64,000 nt of DNA from positions 29,919,234 through 29,983,233 of the forward strand of contig CM038471.1 of NCBI GenBank assembly GCA_021464415.1, read 5' to 3'. The DNA is from Lonicera japonica. Taxonomy: Eukaryota; Streptophyta; Magnoliopsida; Dipsacales; Caprifoliaceae. Position numbers and translations under genes: made by a program. Positions 47,061 to 58,340 of the stretch are shown here, piece after piece; position 1 is the first letter of the stretch, and each line of letters starts with the position of its first letter. The notes below the pieces were generated by a model that saw nothing but the letters and a program-made list of their open reading frames with translations, was not told where the DNA came from and did not search any database.

Positions 47061-48597
47061 TGTGAGAATCCGCAAATGCGGCCCCACGGGTCTTGTTCCC
47101 GTAGGTGGGGGTCTGAAACGTCGGAAAGGATTTCGTCGTTCCATTTGTTTCTATAGTGTTTTGATACTTTATATTGGGTGTCCTTCTATCCTATTTCTAG
47201 ATGCAAGAGGATTCGTTCAGAATCGCCAATACATTTTATGATAAAACGGACAAAATAGTTATGTAAGAAAAAATGCTACAGATAAGCCTTTCTTTACACG
47301 TGTGTCTACGAAACCAGGATTCTATAGGGTTCGAAAACTATGTTACGGATTGGAAAGGTGTTAAGCATCCGTTCCGCCCTTTCGGTCTCTGGTGGTCTTT
47401 ATATGTTTATTCTATGTTGAAAAACTTGGATGCTTTTACTGACAGTCTACTAATTCCCAAAGGAAAAACCCTAATTTTAAGGAAAACGGGAAAAAAGGAT
47501 GAAAACATTTGTATTTCGAGATCCGATGTTTTGTTTTGAAAGATGCAAATACAAATGACAAAGCCGTTTAAGAAAGAGTTTCCCGTATTTATTTTCTCAG
47601 ATAATAATGTCGGTTTTCTCGTGTTTTGATTACTTTGAAAAAGTTCGGATCTTGTATCGGGACTAATTGAATATGGAATTAGAACTCTTTGAGGAGAGTT
47701 TTATTAGACACATCGCAATTTATAGGAAATATGGGATATGCCTGATTTTTAATTCCTAAGTAAGTTTTATCGGCCCGGATTTTGAAAACCTAGTTTTATT
47801 CGGGCGATAATTATTTTACTTTTCTAATTTTTTTGCAAATGGTTTTATCAGGGTCTTTGTTTTGAAAACAGTAGACTATTTTATAACTTGGCAATAAGTT
47901 TATTCAAATAAAATGTGGACAAAAAAATAGAATTAAAACAAGTACACAGATATCTAATATTAAATACTAGAAGAGACTTTATTTACCTTCCTGGCGAGAA
48001 TAATAATAAGAAAGAAAATATAATATGGCAGAAAGATCTCCAGCGATAATAATATTTTCCTTCTTTAGATATTTCAAAGAATACGATTCCAAAAGTGAGA
48101 CACGTCGAGTGTCGAGAATAGATTCGATAATTTTTCAGAAATAAGATGATCGTAGAATATACTTGATAGAAGACCAGAAAATCAGATATAAAACTCAGAA
48201 TTCTTAGATCCCAAGTTGTTGTCCTTGAACCCTTGAGGGTGTTGGCTTATTTATAGTGCTGGGGAGACATTGTCGCGCAACATTTCCCCAAAAAAGGCAA
48301 GTGTCACTTGACATGTTGGACAATGTCGTGAGACAAATGGCTGAAGTGACTCTTCTGACAGACTGATTTGTCAGGAAGTGGTTGGTCTGTATTCGGAGAA
48401 CTTGTCGCTCGATATAAGAGAGATTGTCGCACGATATACTGGTTTGTCGCGCAATAATCCCGTTAAAAACATGTTTGTTTGGCCAACAAACTCCTTCGGG
48501 GCAGTTTTGGGTGCTCAAGTAGGTCTCGGACTTCAAAAACTGTGCTTTTCGATAATCGTTAGGATTCTTACGGGGGTCACAGATCGAGGTGTCTACA
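47061..48597 (-). mobile_element. Solo LTR of the Ty3-type family, TSD ACACT
   Basis: Third copy of the LTR seen at 1696-3233 and 4496-6043 (TGTGAGAATCC...GTGTCTACA, 1537 bp). It is flanked on both sides by ACACT (47056-47060 and 48598-48602). There is no primer-binding site or internal sequence next to it. The perfect 5-bp duplication shows integration followed by recombination between the two LTRs. Confidence 0.9.
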
Positions 48598-49467
48598 ACA
48601 CTTGTTGTAAAGTATTATCTTAACTTTATAAGGTATCTCTTGGTGGTGTGAATATTGTTTATTGATAAAGTGAGTTTGTTGATAGTTTATACGCACCAAA
48701 GGATACGAAATGAAATTTATTTTAGTGAATATAGCATAGATTGCTTGGTATATGCATGAAATAGCATGTTTGCATCCCATACATATCATCATTGTGTTAA
48801 CCAAACGCTTGGAGATCTTTTGGCATATTTGGATTATTCTTATGGCCCATTCTATAGGCGTATATCTCTTATTCATGATAACGGAAGCTTGATGAGATTT
48901 TTATGTTATTCTGGATATGATATGATCCTGATATGGATTCGGATATGGTTTTATTGTAACCTTTCGATGGTAAAAAGATTATGTATTAATTTGTACCTGC
49001 CGGTATGGAAATAAGTAGGGTCTGGTGCCCCTAGGTTGAAAATCTCTAAACCTCCAAGGGGCAACAAAGCGTCGGCTGTCTAGAGCCAGCGGTAAGAAGC
49101 CCGAAAATCTAGACAACGGTAAGGCACTGTTGGTTCTGTTATTATGATATCAATAGTGAACTTGTGGTCCGACTCTATTATGATTTCATGATATTCTCTA
49201 AGGCCGATGGACTAATTTATGATTACTACTGAATTTTTCTCTTGGGTAGTCAGGCTCATGTTACACTCTGGTTCAGCGTTGATATATTTTGGCTTCGTGG
49301 TTCTAAAGTTGACACAAGGGAGGTAACTTGCATTGGCATATGCATGCATAATTATTAAACATATGATTTTAAACTGAATTGTGTTTCAAATATGTTACAT
49401 TTGTTATTATTACCCCTACTGAGTGTATAGCTCATCCCATTTTCTAATAATACTTCTAGGTATTGAG

Positions 49468-50335
49468 CAATGTTCTAAAAATTGCTAGGCGCTCCTAGGC
49501 CGGCGAGGGGGAGCTAGCTCCTAGAGGATTAATCGGGAATTAATCGGTCAAACGATTTTTTATTAAAAATATTATTTTAAATAACATAATACTAATAAAA
49601 CATAATATACCTTTCAAATTAACATATCCATCTCAATGTTTTAAAACCAAAAGTTATGATAAGTACAAAATAAATAGCACAACTAAATTTCTACATAAAT
49701 AAGAATAAATGAATAACATATAACAATACTAGGTTACTAAATATTAAATAATAAATACTAATAATAGTAAATAATATAAGTTATATAACAATGTTAAATA
49801 CTAACAATATTAAATAACATAAGTTATATAAAAATATTATTTATATTACTAATTTAAAAATAAAATAAAATAAATAAAAATAACAAATCTACGAGAGAAA
49901 GAGAAGTAAAAATCTGAAAAAGTAAATTGGTTAATGTAACAATCGTACCTTTTTATCTTTTTCTTTTCTTTTCTATTTTTTTTTTACTTTTTATTATTAT
50001 TAGTTGGAACAAAGCCCTAACTCATCCCACCCCTTTTTACGCCGCTCAAAGCTCTCTCGTCTTCGATCGTCACTCTCGCTCCATCCTTTATCCCTCCGGT
50101 TGTCACTCTCCTCCATCCCTCCGGTCGTCACTATCCCTCCATCCCCCTCTACTCCGGTTGTCTCTCTCCCTCCAAGAAATTCCAATTGTCTCTCCGACAC
50201 CCAAAAATCGACGCCTAACCCAAAAATCGGCGCCTAATCGACGCCTAATCACCCTAGCGCCTAAAGACAAACGATCAGCCCTAGGCCGGGCGGGAGAGCA
50301 CCGTTTTTCGCCTAGGTGCGATTTTTAGAACACTG
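49468..50335. mobile_element. Non-autonomous hAT element (868 bp), TSD GTATTGAG
   Basis: Left end CAATGTTCTAAAAATTGC; right end in reverse CAGTGTTCTAAAAATCGC (16 of 18 identical). Exact 8-bp duplication at 49460-49467 and 50336-50343, as expected for hAT. Subterminal CTAGGC / GGCGCCTA words are frequent. The open frames inside (for example 49927-50328) are by-products of CT-rich repeats. No transposase. Confidence 0.85.
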
Positions 50336-50682
50336 GTATTGAGGAGTCAAATGAAGGCAAAGATACGGCGAGACTCGGGACGAAGTAGAGTCTCTGATAC
50401 TATAGTTCTCTTTTGTAATGGATATGTGTGTCCGGGAAGCCACGACTAGCCCGAAAACTGTTTATATTTTTGTTGTTCATATGGTTTGGCCATGTATATC
50501 TATGATACATATTTACAAGTTATAGCATCATTTTTGTACCCCATGTTTGCCGTTGAATAAATTACATATTGTTGTTGATTTATATTTTTCATATACACCT
50601 ATCTTAGTACTACTAAGATAGGTTAGTAACACTCCAGATCTTAATTACGGGTGTTATCTTATAAATTGAGGCGGGCGTGTTA

Positions 50683-52453
50683 CAGGCAACTTCGAATCTT
50701 TTTAAGATGCAGTTTGATTGGGCAGGGTTAACTTCATTTGTGTAACCCATTACGATTTTTCGAACACCGTATGCGGTAGTTTGATGGGGACAGAACCAAA
50801 GCTTCATTAGAGATATTTTTAAATCTCTTTTAAGGGGCAAGTTGTCACAACCAAATTTTCTTGGGAATTGAGAAGTGGTCGAATAAAATTTCACACTAAA
50901 TTGTTTTATTAAATATGTTCAATTACATACATACATATATATATATATATATTTATATATTGTCACACAAAAAAAGAAAAAATATATATTACATCCAAAA
51001 GGTTTAGAATTTCATCTAGAACAACTTTTATTACATAATGCTGCACCATTTTTTTTTCAAGAAGACTATTTGTAGAGCACTTCTCTAGTTATTGACTTCG
51101 GTCCTCCCAATTTATTTACTCTTAGTAATATAGTCACCAATACACTTATTTCTGAGAATTACTTGAAACGTAAATAAAAAAGGTGAACTTCACAAGCCCG
51201 GTGAATAATTCACAATACTATTCTAAAGGTTAGTATTAAATTAAATGTTTATATATATAATTTGTTATAAAACTCAATCATCAATTTCAAATATATATCG
51301 TAGATAAAGTAATCAAGTGTTCCAGTAAAGTTTTCGATACAAATTTGTTAAATCAGTTGGCAAGTCACTTCTAAGGTCAAAAGTTTATCCTCTGTTATCT
51401 GGGGTCCAAAACTTATACAATCCAATCAAACGATTGGCCCAAAAGAACTAATTCTGACAACGCTAAGTTATTCGGTACTCCACCCAATTATTCCTGGGGT
51501 GTTATAGATCAAAATATTATAAGTAGACTTCCCTTAGTGAATGCAGCATAGTCACTCTATCATTTACGTATTTAGTATAAAAGTATACTAATATAGAAAT
51601 TAGCATTCAATACTTAAGTGGAGCACTTGGATTCGTGCTGCCATGTATAAATGGTTAATTTATGTATATACATTATTACTAAAGCTATCGCTTAATCTTT
51701 TAAAAAATGCATGTATAGTACATATTAATAAAAACAGAAGATTAAGCACACACATGTATATATAATTATTTTAATTCATTAAGCACCAATCTTATGGAAT
51801 TATTATTACTATAGTTTGTGTATTATTTTAAGAAAGCAACCATGGGTCTACGTAAACTAATTAAATCCTCTTTTGATTTTTTTTCTTCACTATTATGTTC
51901 TATCAAATTTTATTTTTTATTTTTTTTATTTATTCTCTTTTCCTTTTTCTTCTTTCTCTCTCGTGACCCCTCCTCCTATAAAAAAAAACAAAACAAATTG
52001 GCTTTTATATGTAAAACCATTACTTATATACTAAAAAAATTTGTTATATATTTTAATCCACCTCCATATATCTATATTTAAAGCGAAATTGCATACACAC
52101 GTATATACAAACTCTAGTCTAAATATAAAAAATTAGATACAATTTACCTACACCATATTTACGAAAGAAAACTACTCACCTACCATGTATTTATAAAACT
52201 TCAACTTCCAAGGTATATATATATATATATATATAATATCAACGCAACAAATATGCTAGCGTAGCTATCCATTTATTTTAATTAGTAGTTTATTTATTTA
52301 TTTAATTTGTTCTACACATTTATATCATATACTATTATAGTATTACAGAGGAAATAATACTATCTCTCTTATTAATTGCTATAATAATTACCGTAATAAT
52401 AATGCACTTAATACTTTTCCTCTTATTAATTATTATATTAATTGCTCCAATAA
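50683..52453. other. Gene-free AT-rich region
   Basis: TA microsatellites at about 50930-50960 and 52215-52236. No coding sequence or element end recognised. The frame at 51818-52081 is T-rich low complexity. Confidence 0.4.
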
Positions 52454-52877
52454 TCTATATTATTTATTATAATTATTATTATTGTACAATTGAGTAATAA
52501 TTATAGTAATAAATAGTTTTTATTATGAAACTTTTATTTACTTATTTTTAAACTCTTTCATTTTTCAAATTTATATCTATACTTAATAATGATAATTAAA
52601 GTCTCATATCGAAAACAATTGGAAGGAACACAAAAGCTAATTTTTGTATTTCGATCTACTATATGATGTAATAAAATTTGTTTATTCAATGTATACTATT
52701 ATTTGTCATTTATGTAAACTCATGTTTATTATTTGATTTGATAAATTTTATATTTGAAACAACTTGACTATAATTATATAAGTATAGATATGTATACACA
52801 AAATAAATACAATATATATATATACTTATAAAAAATAATTTATACAACGTCCGTGCATTGCACGGGTAATATGCTTG
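52454..52877 (+). mobile_element. Candidate Helitron (424 bp)
   Basis: A|TCTATATTATTTATT at the 5' side. Near the 3' end, hairpin CCGTGC-ATT-GCACGG (52851-52865) followed 12 bases later by CTTG|T, one mismatch from the usual CTAG|T. The hairpin is convincing; the 5' end is less so. Confidence 0.4.
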
Positions 52878-53693
52878 TATATATATATGAGTTTATACAT
52901 TCTAGAACCAATGTTGTAAAATCTTTGGCCTTTAAGGTAGCACATGAAGATTTTAATTTTCTTACTAAAAATAAACCTTTAAAATGGAGAATAAATTACA
53001 CACATTTATTTTGTTTTTATGGCCTTCACGCTTTTCTGGATCTTCCATTTTTGGCTTTTGTATGTCTCTTTCCCAGTAATATTTTTTTTAAGCTCTTTCC
53101 TATATTTGTTTTACTCAAATAGCCAATTGAGTGCATTTATATATAACGGGACTTATCCTATACATTGACGTAATGATAGCACTAAATGGCTAAGTAGCCA
53201 TTCTACAGGCAAAATCCATCAATATTTATCCCTTTTTAGCTTAATAGAAAAGTTAACCCACATCAATATCTTCAAATCCTCTTAACTTATTTATTTTTTA
53301 AATGCATGTGTACAATTCATGCCACGTGTCATTACTTCATAAGTTTTCCTGTACTTTTCTCAACGCTTGCATGTTACTTTCTTCAAGTCCTATTAATTCT
53401 CTCTTCTTCTTTTTTTTAAATTACAATTCACTCTTTGTTATTTGACTCGTAAAAATTATTATCGCCTACTGTGTGATCTATAACTGTGATTAATTATGTG
53501 GTTATTTTCTTAATATGTTACTATCATTACACTTTATTGTCTTACTTCTTACACTAATGTGAATGGTACTATGAATTCTAGGCTACCCTTTAAACATAAA
53601 ATTATATAAACATAATAAATAGTTATTTATCTTAAGATTTTATTGAAGCTGAATCAATAATTTTGAACCTAAGAATATAGTCCATATATATGT
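52878..53693. other. Gene-free AT-rich region
   Basis: No feature that I can support. The frame at 52853-53122 overlaps the Helitron end and has no family resemblance. Confidence 0.35.
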
Positions 53694-53694
53694 A

Positions 53695-53726
<32 letters not shown>
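53694..53726. repeat. ATT microsatellite
   Basis: About 11 ATT units at the left edge of the candidate element. Confidence 0.9.
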
Positions 53727-54025
53727 GAGATAATGGGTTATAAGGCCTCGCTCCGTAATATTTTATAACTCTAAGGACAGACTCATATTTAATAAAGAGA
53801 ACTAGTACTAATTTCATAATTTGGTTTTACAATAAGGACACTTTTCATAATATTAATTTGTTTTAAGGAAAATGATAAATATTGATGGACAAAAATACCC
53901 TACTATATCATTTATTCTAATTATACAAAAGACATATTATTCTTTCTTACATACACATAGTTTAGAGAGAGAAAACAAAGAACAAGAGAAAAGAGAAGTT
54001 GTCTCACCAATAATCTCACCTCTTC

Positions 54026-54125
54026 CACCACCACCACCACCACCACCACCACCACCACCTGAATCTGAGCGCCGTTCTCATCATCATCATCGTCGTCGTC
54101 GTCCTTTTCTTCTTCTTCTTCTTAT
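54026..54125. repeat. Clustered trinucleotide repeats
   Basis: CCA repeat (about 54026-54058), then short CAT, CGT and CTT runs. The open frame across them (53872-54159) yields poly-Pro and poly-His and shows no family; I do not call it a gene. Confidence 0.75.
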
Positions 54126-54421
54126 TATTTCTAGATCTACAATCGTAAAATATATGTAACTTTTGATCGAATCGTTGGATTTGGCTGATTTTTGGATATG
54201 TTGTTCGGAAGACAAAGTTATCGTAATTGCGCAAAAAATTAAGACGATCAGAGGTCGTTTTGCTATCGAAATTGACTAATTTCGACAGCCCGGCGAGATT
54301 TAAAAACAATATGATCGTAACTCTTTTTTTTTCTTTTATGAACCCTACGTCGATCCATATATATATATAAATAAATTGAATGGATGTTGATCTCATCAAT
54401 TTTATTTTTCTCTATTTTATA

Positions 54422-54602
54422 ATGGTGCTAAAATCATTTTAGCACCTTCTAGTTTGTTGTTCAAGTTGCACACCTTCTAGTTGTTGTTCAGAAGGTGCTA
54501 AATGCATTTAGCACCTTCTGATTAGCCTTATGGTTGCTGTCCAGGGGGTGCTAAATGCATTTAGCACCTTTGGGTTGCTGTCCAAAGGGTGCTAAATGCA
54601 TT
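54422..54602. repeat. Palindromic minisatellite, left part
   Basis: Repeated unit of about 45 bp: a perfect 22-bp palindrome (example 54494-54515, GGTGCTAAATG and its complement) plus the spacer TTCTGGTTGCTGTCCAGG. Three to four copies here; it continues at 56393. Confidence 0.85.
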
Positions 54603-56392
54603 TGTTGGTCGGAAAATAACCCTAGAGGGGGTGAATAGGGTTTTTAAAACTTAATGCGGAATTTAAAAACTTTTCTAACAATGTTTAAGTAAAACAAATT
54701 TAAAAAACAAATTATCAAGGAATGCAATCAAATAAACAATCAAGCAAATAAACAATCTCAAGCAAACAATAATATAGCAAGTAAATAAAGAGATTGAGTA
54801 AGAAAGATTGAACCGATTTGAAGTCCAAGGCTTTTTGTCCACACGGTTTTGGTTTACCAAACCATAGTCCGCGCTCGGTTAGTTTCCCGAGAATTTCCAC
54901 TAAAATCAATCTCCTTCCGGGTGAAGATCAAACCTCTACAAGTGTAATTCTTCTCACTACACTCTTTACGAATATTGATTGACCACAATAGTCCCACAAG
55001 AATCCCTCTTGCTAACTATGAGATTTACCTCTCACAATTTCACTCAACAAGAATTTACCTTCTTGTCTATCTTATGAGATTTACCTCTCATAAATTGTCT
55101 AATACAATTGTTTGGTGACTCACACCAATGAACAACTCTATCTAAGTGTGTATAAGATACAATATGAAGCTCACACTAGAGTTTGCTTGATTTATCAAAT
55201 AGATAGCTCAAATGATGAATATGAATGATCAATAAAATAGCTTGACTTTGGATAGATGAAAAATATATTTGTAGGAGTGTTCAAGCTTATCAAAATGTGT
55301 CTAGGAGGTCCAATATATAGTCCCAAAAGAGATATAGCCGTTTGAAGGATTTGGGTGAAGATTTAGACTCAAAAAGGCAAAAAGGACAACTCCCAACGGC
55401 TATATTCAGGTCATCAGTCGACTGAGCAAGGCTCCTTAGTCGACTGAGTGACCATCAGTCGACTGAGCAAAGCCCATCAGTCGACTGATGACCTCTGCTG
55501 GTCTGTTTAGATAGATTGCTGCAGACAACAAATTTTTCCCGATTTGTTTTGATCATATCTCATTATCCAGCCGTTGGAACTTGATGAAATTTTGGATATA
55601 AGTACTATAATGTGTTAACTAACTTCTGTCCAAATTTCATAATTATCGGAGGCCGGGAAGGCCTCCTTCAAACCGTTAGATCAAAACTGCGCAAAAACAG
55701 AGCGAATCTAGAAAGGGAAAAAATAAACATTTTTGCAATTAAGTTCCAAAATCAATTTTGATGCTTGGGATAGGTCAAATATATTATCCTAAGACACCTA
55801 TTTTCATGAGAGCTCAAAAAAATCTCAAATCAATTTAATATGAAATTCTTTTAAAATCGGTTTTTTGCAAGAATGGTGTTTTCAAAGAAATTTTGATTCA
55901 AACTGATTTTGATCAATCTAACAATGATGTAAGTTCATATTTGAGCTATATAATCAATCAATTAAGAAACTTTACATTAATCCTAAGCAAATACTCAATT
56001 ACCGAATATGTGAGTTTTCGAATGCTTCGATTTGTTTCTTCAAATTGATTCTTCACTTGAAGCTTTTCCCTTGAAGCTTTAGTATATGATCCTTGATCTT
56101 TTATGCTTCATGAAATGTATTGCTAGCTTGTGAGTGATGAGATTGATCTTCTTGTCTTGTCCAACGATTGTAGAAGAATGATCTTGATTCGGATAGATCG
56201 GTTTTAGTCCAATGCTTCGTTGACTTGATCGGATATTGATTGAATGATTCTTGTCAAACTTCCTTTGAGCAATCATGCTATTCTTGATTTTCCAAATAAG
56301 AAATCTATAATCTTATATCAAGAACATGTTAAATTACACATGATTGATTTATTGTTATTATCAAAATAAGATTAAGACCTTCAAGGTCAACA
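54603..56392 (-). mobile_element. Solo LTR (1790 bp) inserted in the minisatellite, TSD GCATT
   Basis: Plus-strand ends TGTTGGTCGG...AAGGTCAACA, flanked by GCATT at 54598-54602 and 56393-56397. Read on the minus strand it ends ACCCCCTCTAGGGTTATTTT then CCGACCAACA, a pattern I associate with plant Copia LTR ends. A TATA-like TATATATTGG lies near 55322-55313. Four SalI-like palindromes lie upstream of it. The short frames inside are not genes. Confidence 0.82.
55415..55487. repeat. Four CAGTCGACTG palindromes in the solo LTR
   Basis: Sites at 55415-55424, 55437-55446 (first base T), 55456-55465 and 55478-55487, spaced about 20 bp apart with AGCAAAGC-like spacers. They lie upstream of the TATA-like site in the minus-strand reading. 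Confidence 0.7.
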
Positions 56393-56745
56393 GCATTTAG
56401 CACCTTCTGGTTGCTATCTATGAAATGCTAAATGCATTTAGTACCTTTTAGTTGTGGTGCTAATTGCATTTAGCACCCTCTGGTTGCTGTCCAGGGAGTG
56501 TTAAATGCATTTAGCACCTTCTGGTTGTGGTACTAATTTTATTTAGCACATTCTGATTACTGTTCAGGGGGTGCTAAATGGATTTAACACCCTTCTGGTT
56601 GCTGTCCAAGGGGTGCTAAATGCATTTAGCACCTTATGCAACATTTTGCACCTTCTGGTTGCAGAAGGTGCTAAATGCATTTAGCACCCTCTGGTTGCTG
56701 TCCAGGAGGTGCTAAATGCATTTAGCACCTCCTGGTTGCTGTTAG
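56393..56745. repeat. Palindromic minisatellite, right part
   Basis: Continuation of the array at 54422 after the solo LTR. About eight units, several with the intact GGTGCTAAATGCATTTAGCA-type palindrome and others with one or two changes. Confidence 0.85.
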
Positions 56746-56884
56746 TGTCATAATGAGACGATATTATAACGAAGGGGTATTAGTGTCTTTTTTGTACTGT
56801 GTCCTTAATTTACATGGCTAATTTTTAAATGTCCTTTATAATTATATTATTATTATAATAAACTCTTATACCTAATTGCCTCTT

Positions 56885-57894
56885 ATTATTATTATTATTA
56901 TTTTAAGAAGGTTATTACACAAGTTGATTGGAGGGGTTACCCCATTAGTATAACTTATTATTATTTCTAAATTAAATTTCTGTTTTAGTTCTTGCCTAAA
57001 AAATTTAAAATAAAAAATGTATCGAACAAAAGTCAGAAGAGAATTTTTTTTTAATCGGTACAAAGGAAAACAACAAACATAATACATATTAAAGTTAATG
57101 CACACACAATATTATATATTTTGTTATTATTTTTTGTAATATTTTCAAGAAAAATGATTTTTATATTATAATTTAATAGTGTGAATAAAAGTTTGAGTTT
57201 GTTGATTATTTTTTTTTCCTTTTTAACATACGTTCATAAAAAAATTTCAAAGTTCTAATTTAAGTACATCAATGATATTGACAGTACTAAATTACTAAAT
57301 TCACAATACGATGGTAATAAATTAGTAATGAATTTAAAAATCAAAATACTAATAATTATAAATAATTATTTTTTTCAAGAAGTGGAAAATTACTTCACAA
57401 AAAATCTCATTAACAATCAGCCTCTAAAATTAAATTCAAGATGGGCATATTGCTAATCAGACAATTATCAGCTCGATCCATTAACATTTGAATTCACACT
57501 TCTATCTTTCCAGAATTTTCACATCATATTATTTTTTTTCGCATCATAACATCATATCATTAAATTTATCACATCCCACCATAAAACATATATTAAGTTT
57601 CCTCCAATATTGCAATAAATCATATAAGATTTTGTGACTGGTAAGTTATATAAACAACCAAAGATATTTGTGTAATAAAATAACCAATAATTTATTACTT
57701 TTAATAATAAAAACAACCGAAACCTATATTATTGCTATTCATCAAAATATTGTGCTAACTCAATTTTAAAAGGATGACCCATTTTCATGCACAATAAGTT
57801 AATAAGATTCATCAACAATGTTATTGCCGGATATAAAGATGTTATTGCCAGATATAAAGAAAATAGTATACACAAATCAAATGGTCATTAAAAT
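56885..57894. other. Gene-free AT-rich region
   Basis: ATT microsatellite at the left edge. Nothing else recognised. Confidence 0.35.
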
Positions 57895-58340
57895 TTTGAT
57901 TTGGTATTACTTTCGTTATTAAATGTTAAAACGAACTACTTTAGCTATTTAACTTTGAAGCAAGTACCATTTTGACAATTTTTTTTCAATTTGACAATTA
58001 GATTGGATGGAGTGAAGCCAAGTGCAACGCACATGATTTCATTTAAGCGTATTTTAGTCATTTTAGTCATAAAATAACTTAAGTTGTATTGTTTGTTGGA
58101 AATAGTAATCTCTGTTTTATACAATGTGTATATCATTTTGGTGGGAATTATTGAAGGAAAATGCCGTTTTGTTGCAATATGACCAAAATACCCTTATAAG
58201 AATTCATGTGCCATGCAAATGGCTTCATTCCATCCAATTTAACACTCAAATTGAATGGAATGATCAAAGTGGTACTCATCTGAATTTGGATGGTCAAAAT
58301 GATTCGTTTTAAAGTTCAAAGTAGTATTAGATCGGCCATT
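57895..58340. mobile_element. Fold-back MITE (about 446 bp)
   Basis: Long inverted arms. The left arm includes TTAAAACGAACTACTTT, AAGTACCATTTTGAC, ATTGGATGGAGTGAAGCCA and GTATTTTAGTCAT. The right arm in reverse includes TTTAAAACGAATCATTTTGAC, GAGTACCACTTTGAT, ATTGGATGGAATGAAGCCA and GTATTTTGGTCAT. The loop is about 60-80 bp. Exact ends and target duplication are not resolved. Confidence 0.6.

Larger units (their letters stand above)
46330..50682 (+). repeat. LTR-like host sequence interrupted by two insertions
   Basis: Removing 47061-48597 and 49468-50335 leaves one continuous non-coding sequence of about 1.95 kb ending ...GGCGTGTTACA (50682), a common plant Ty3 LTR end. It has leader-like pyrimidine-rich DNA at 46690-46900. 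The left end and target duplication were not found, so the solo-LTR identity is an inference. Confidence 0.4.
53727..56884. mobile_element. Candidate inverted-repeat DNA element carrying a minisatellite and a nested solo LTR
   Basis: Left end AGAGATAATGGGTTATAAG (53727); right end in reverse AGAGGCAATTAGGTATAAG (56884). The two sides continue to match with indels for about 150 bp (TAATAT..TTATAA, ATAAGGACAC / TTAAGGACAC, GACAAAAATACCC / GACACTAATACCC). ATT microsatellites abut both ends (53694-53726 and 56885-56901), hiding any target duplication. Without the nested LTR it would be about 1.37 kb. Long imperfect arms suggest a Mutator-like element; no transposase is present. Confidence 0.5.

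Noticed and set aside
49927..50328. 133-codon open frame with a hydrophobic start
   Set aside because: Lies wholly inside the hAT element in CT-rich repeats; overlapping frames on both strands are equally open.
53872..54159. Open frame with poly-Pro, His and Leu runs
   Set aside because: The composition comes entirely from CCA, CAT and CTT microsatellites; no conserved flank or splice partner.
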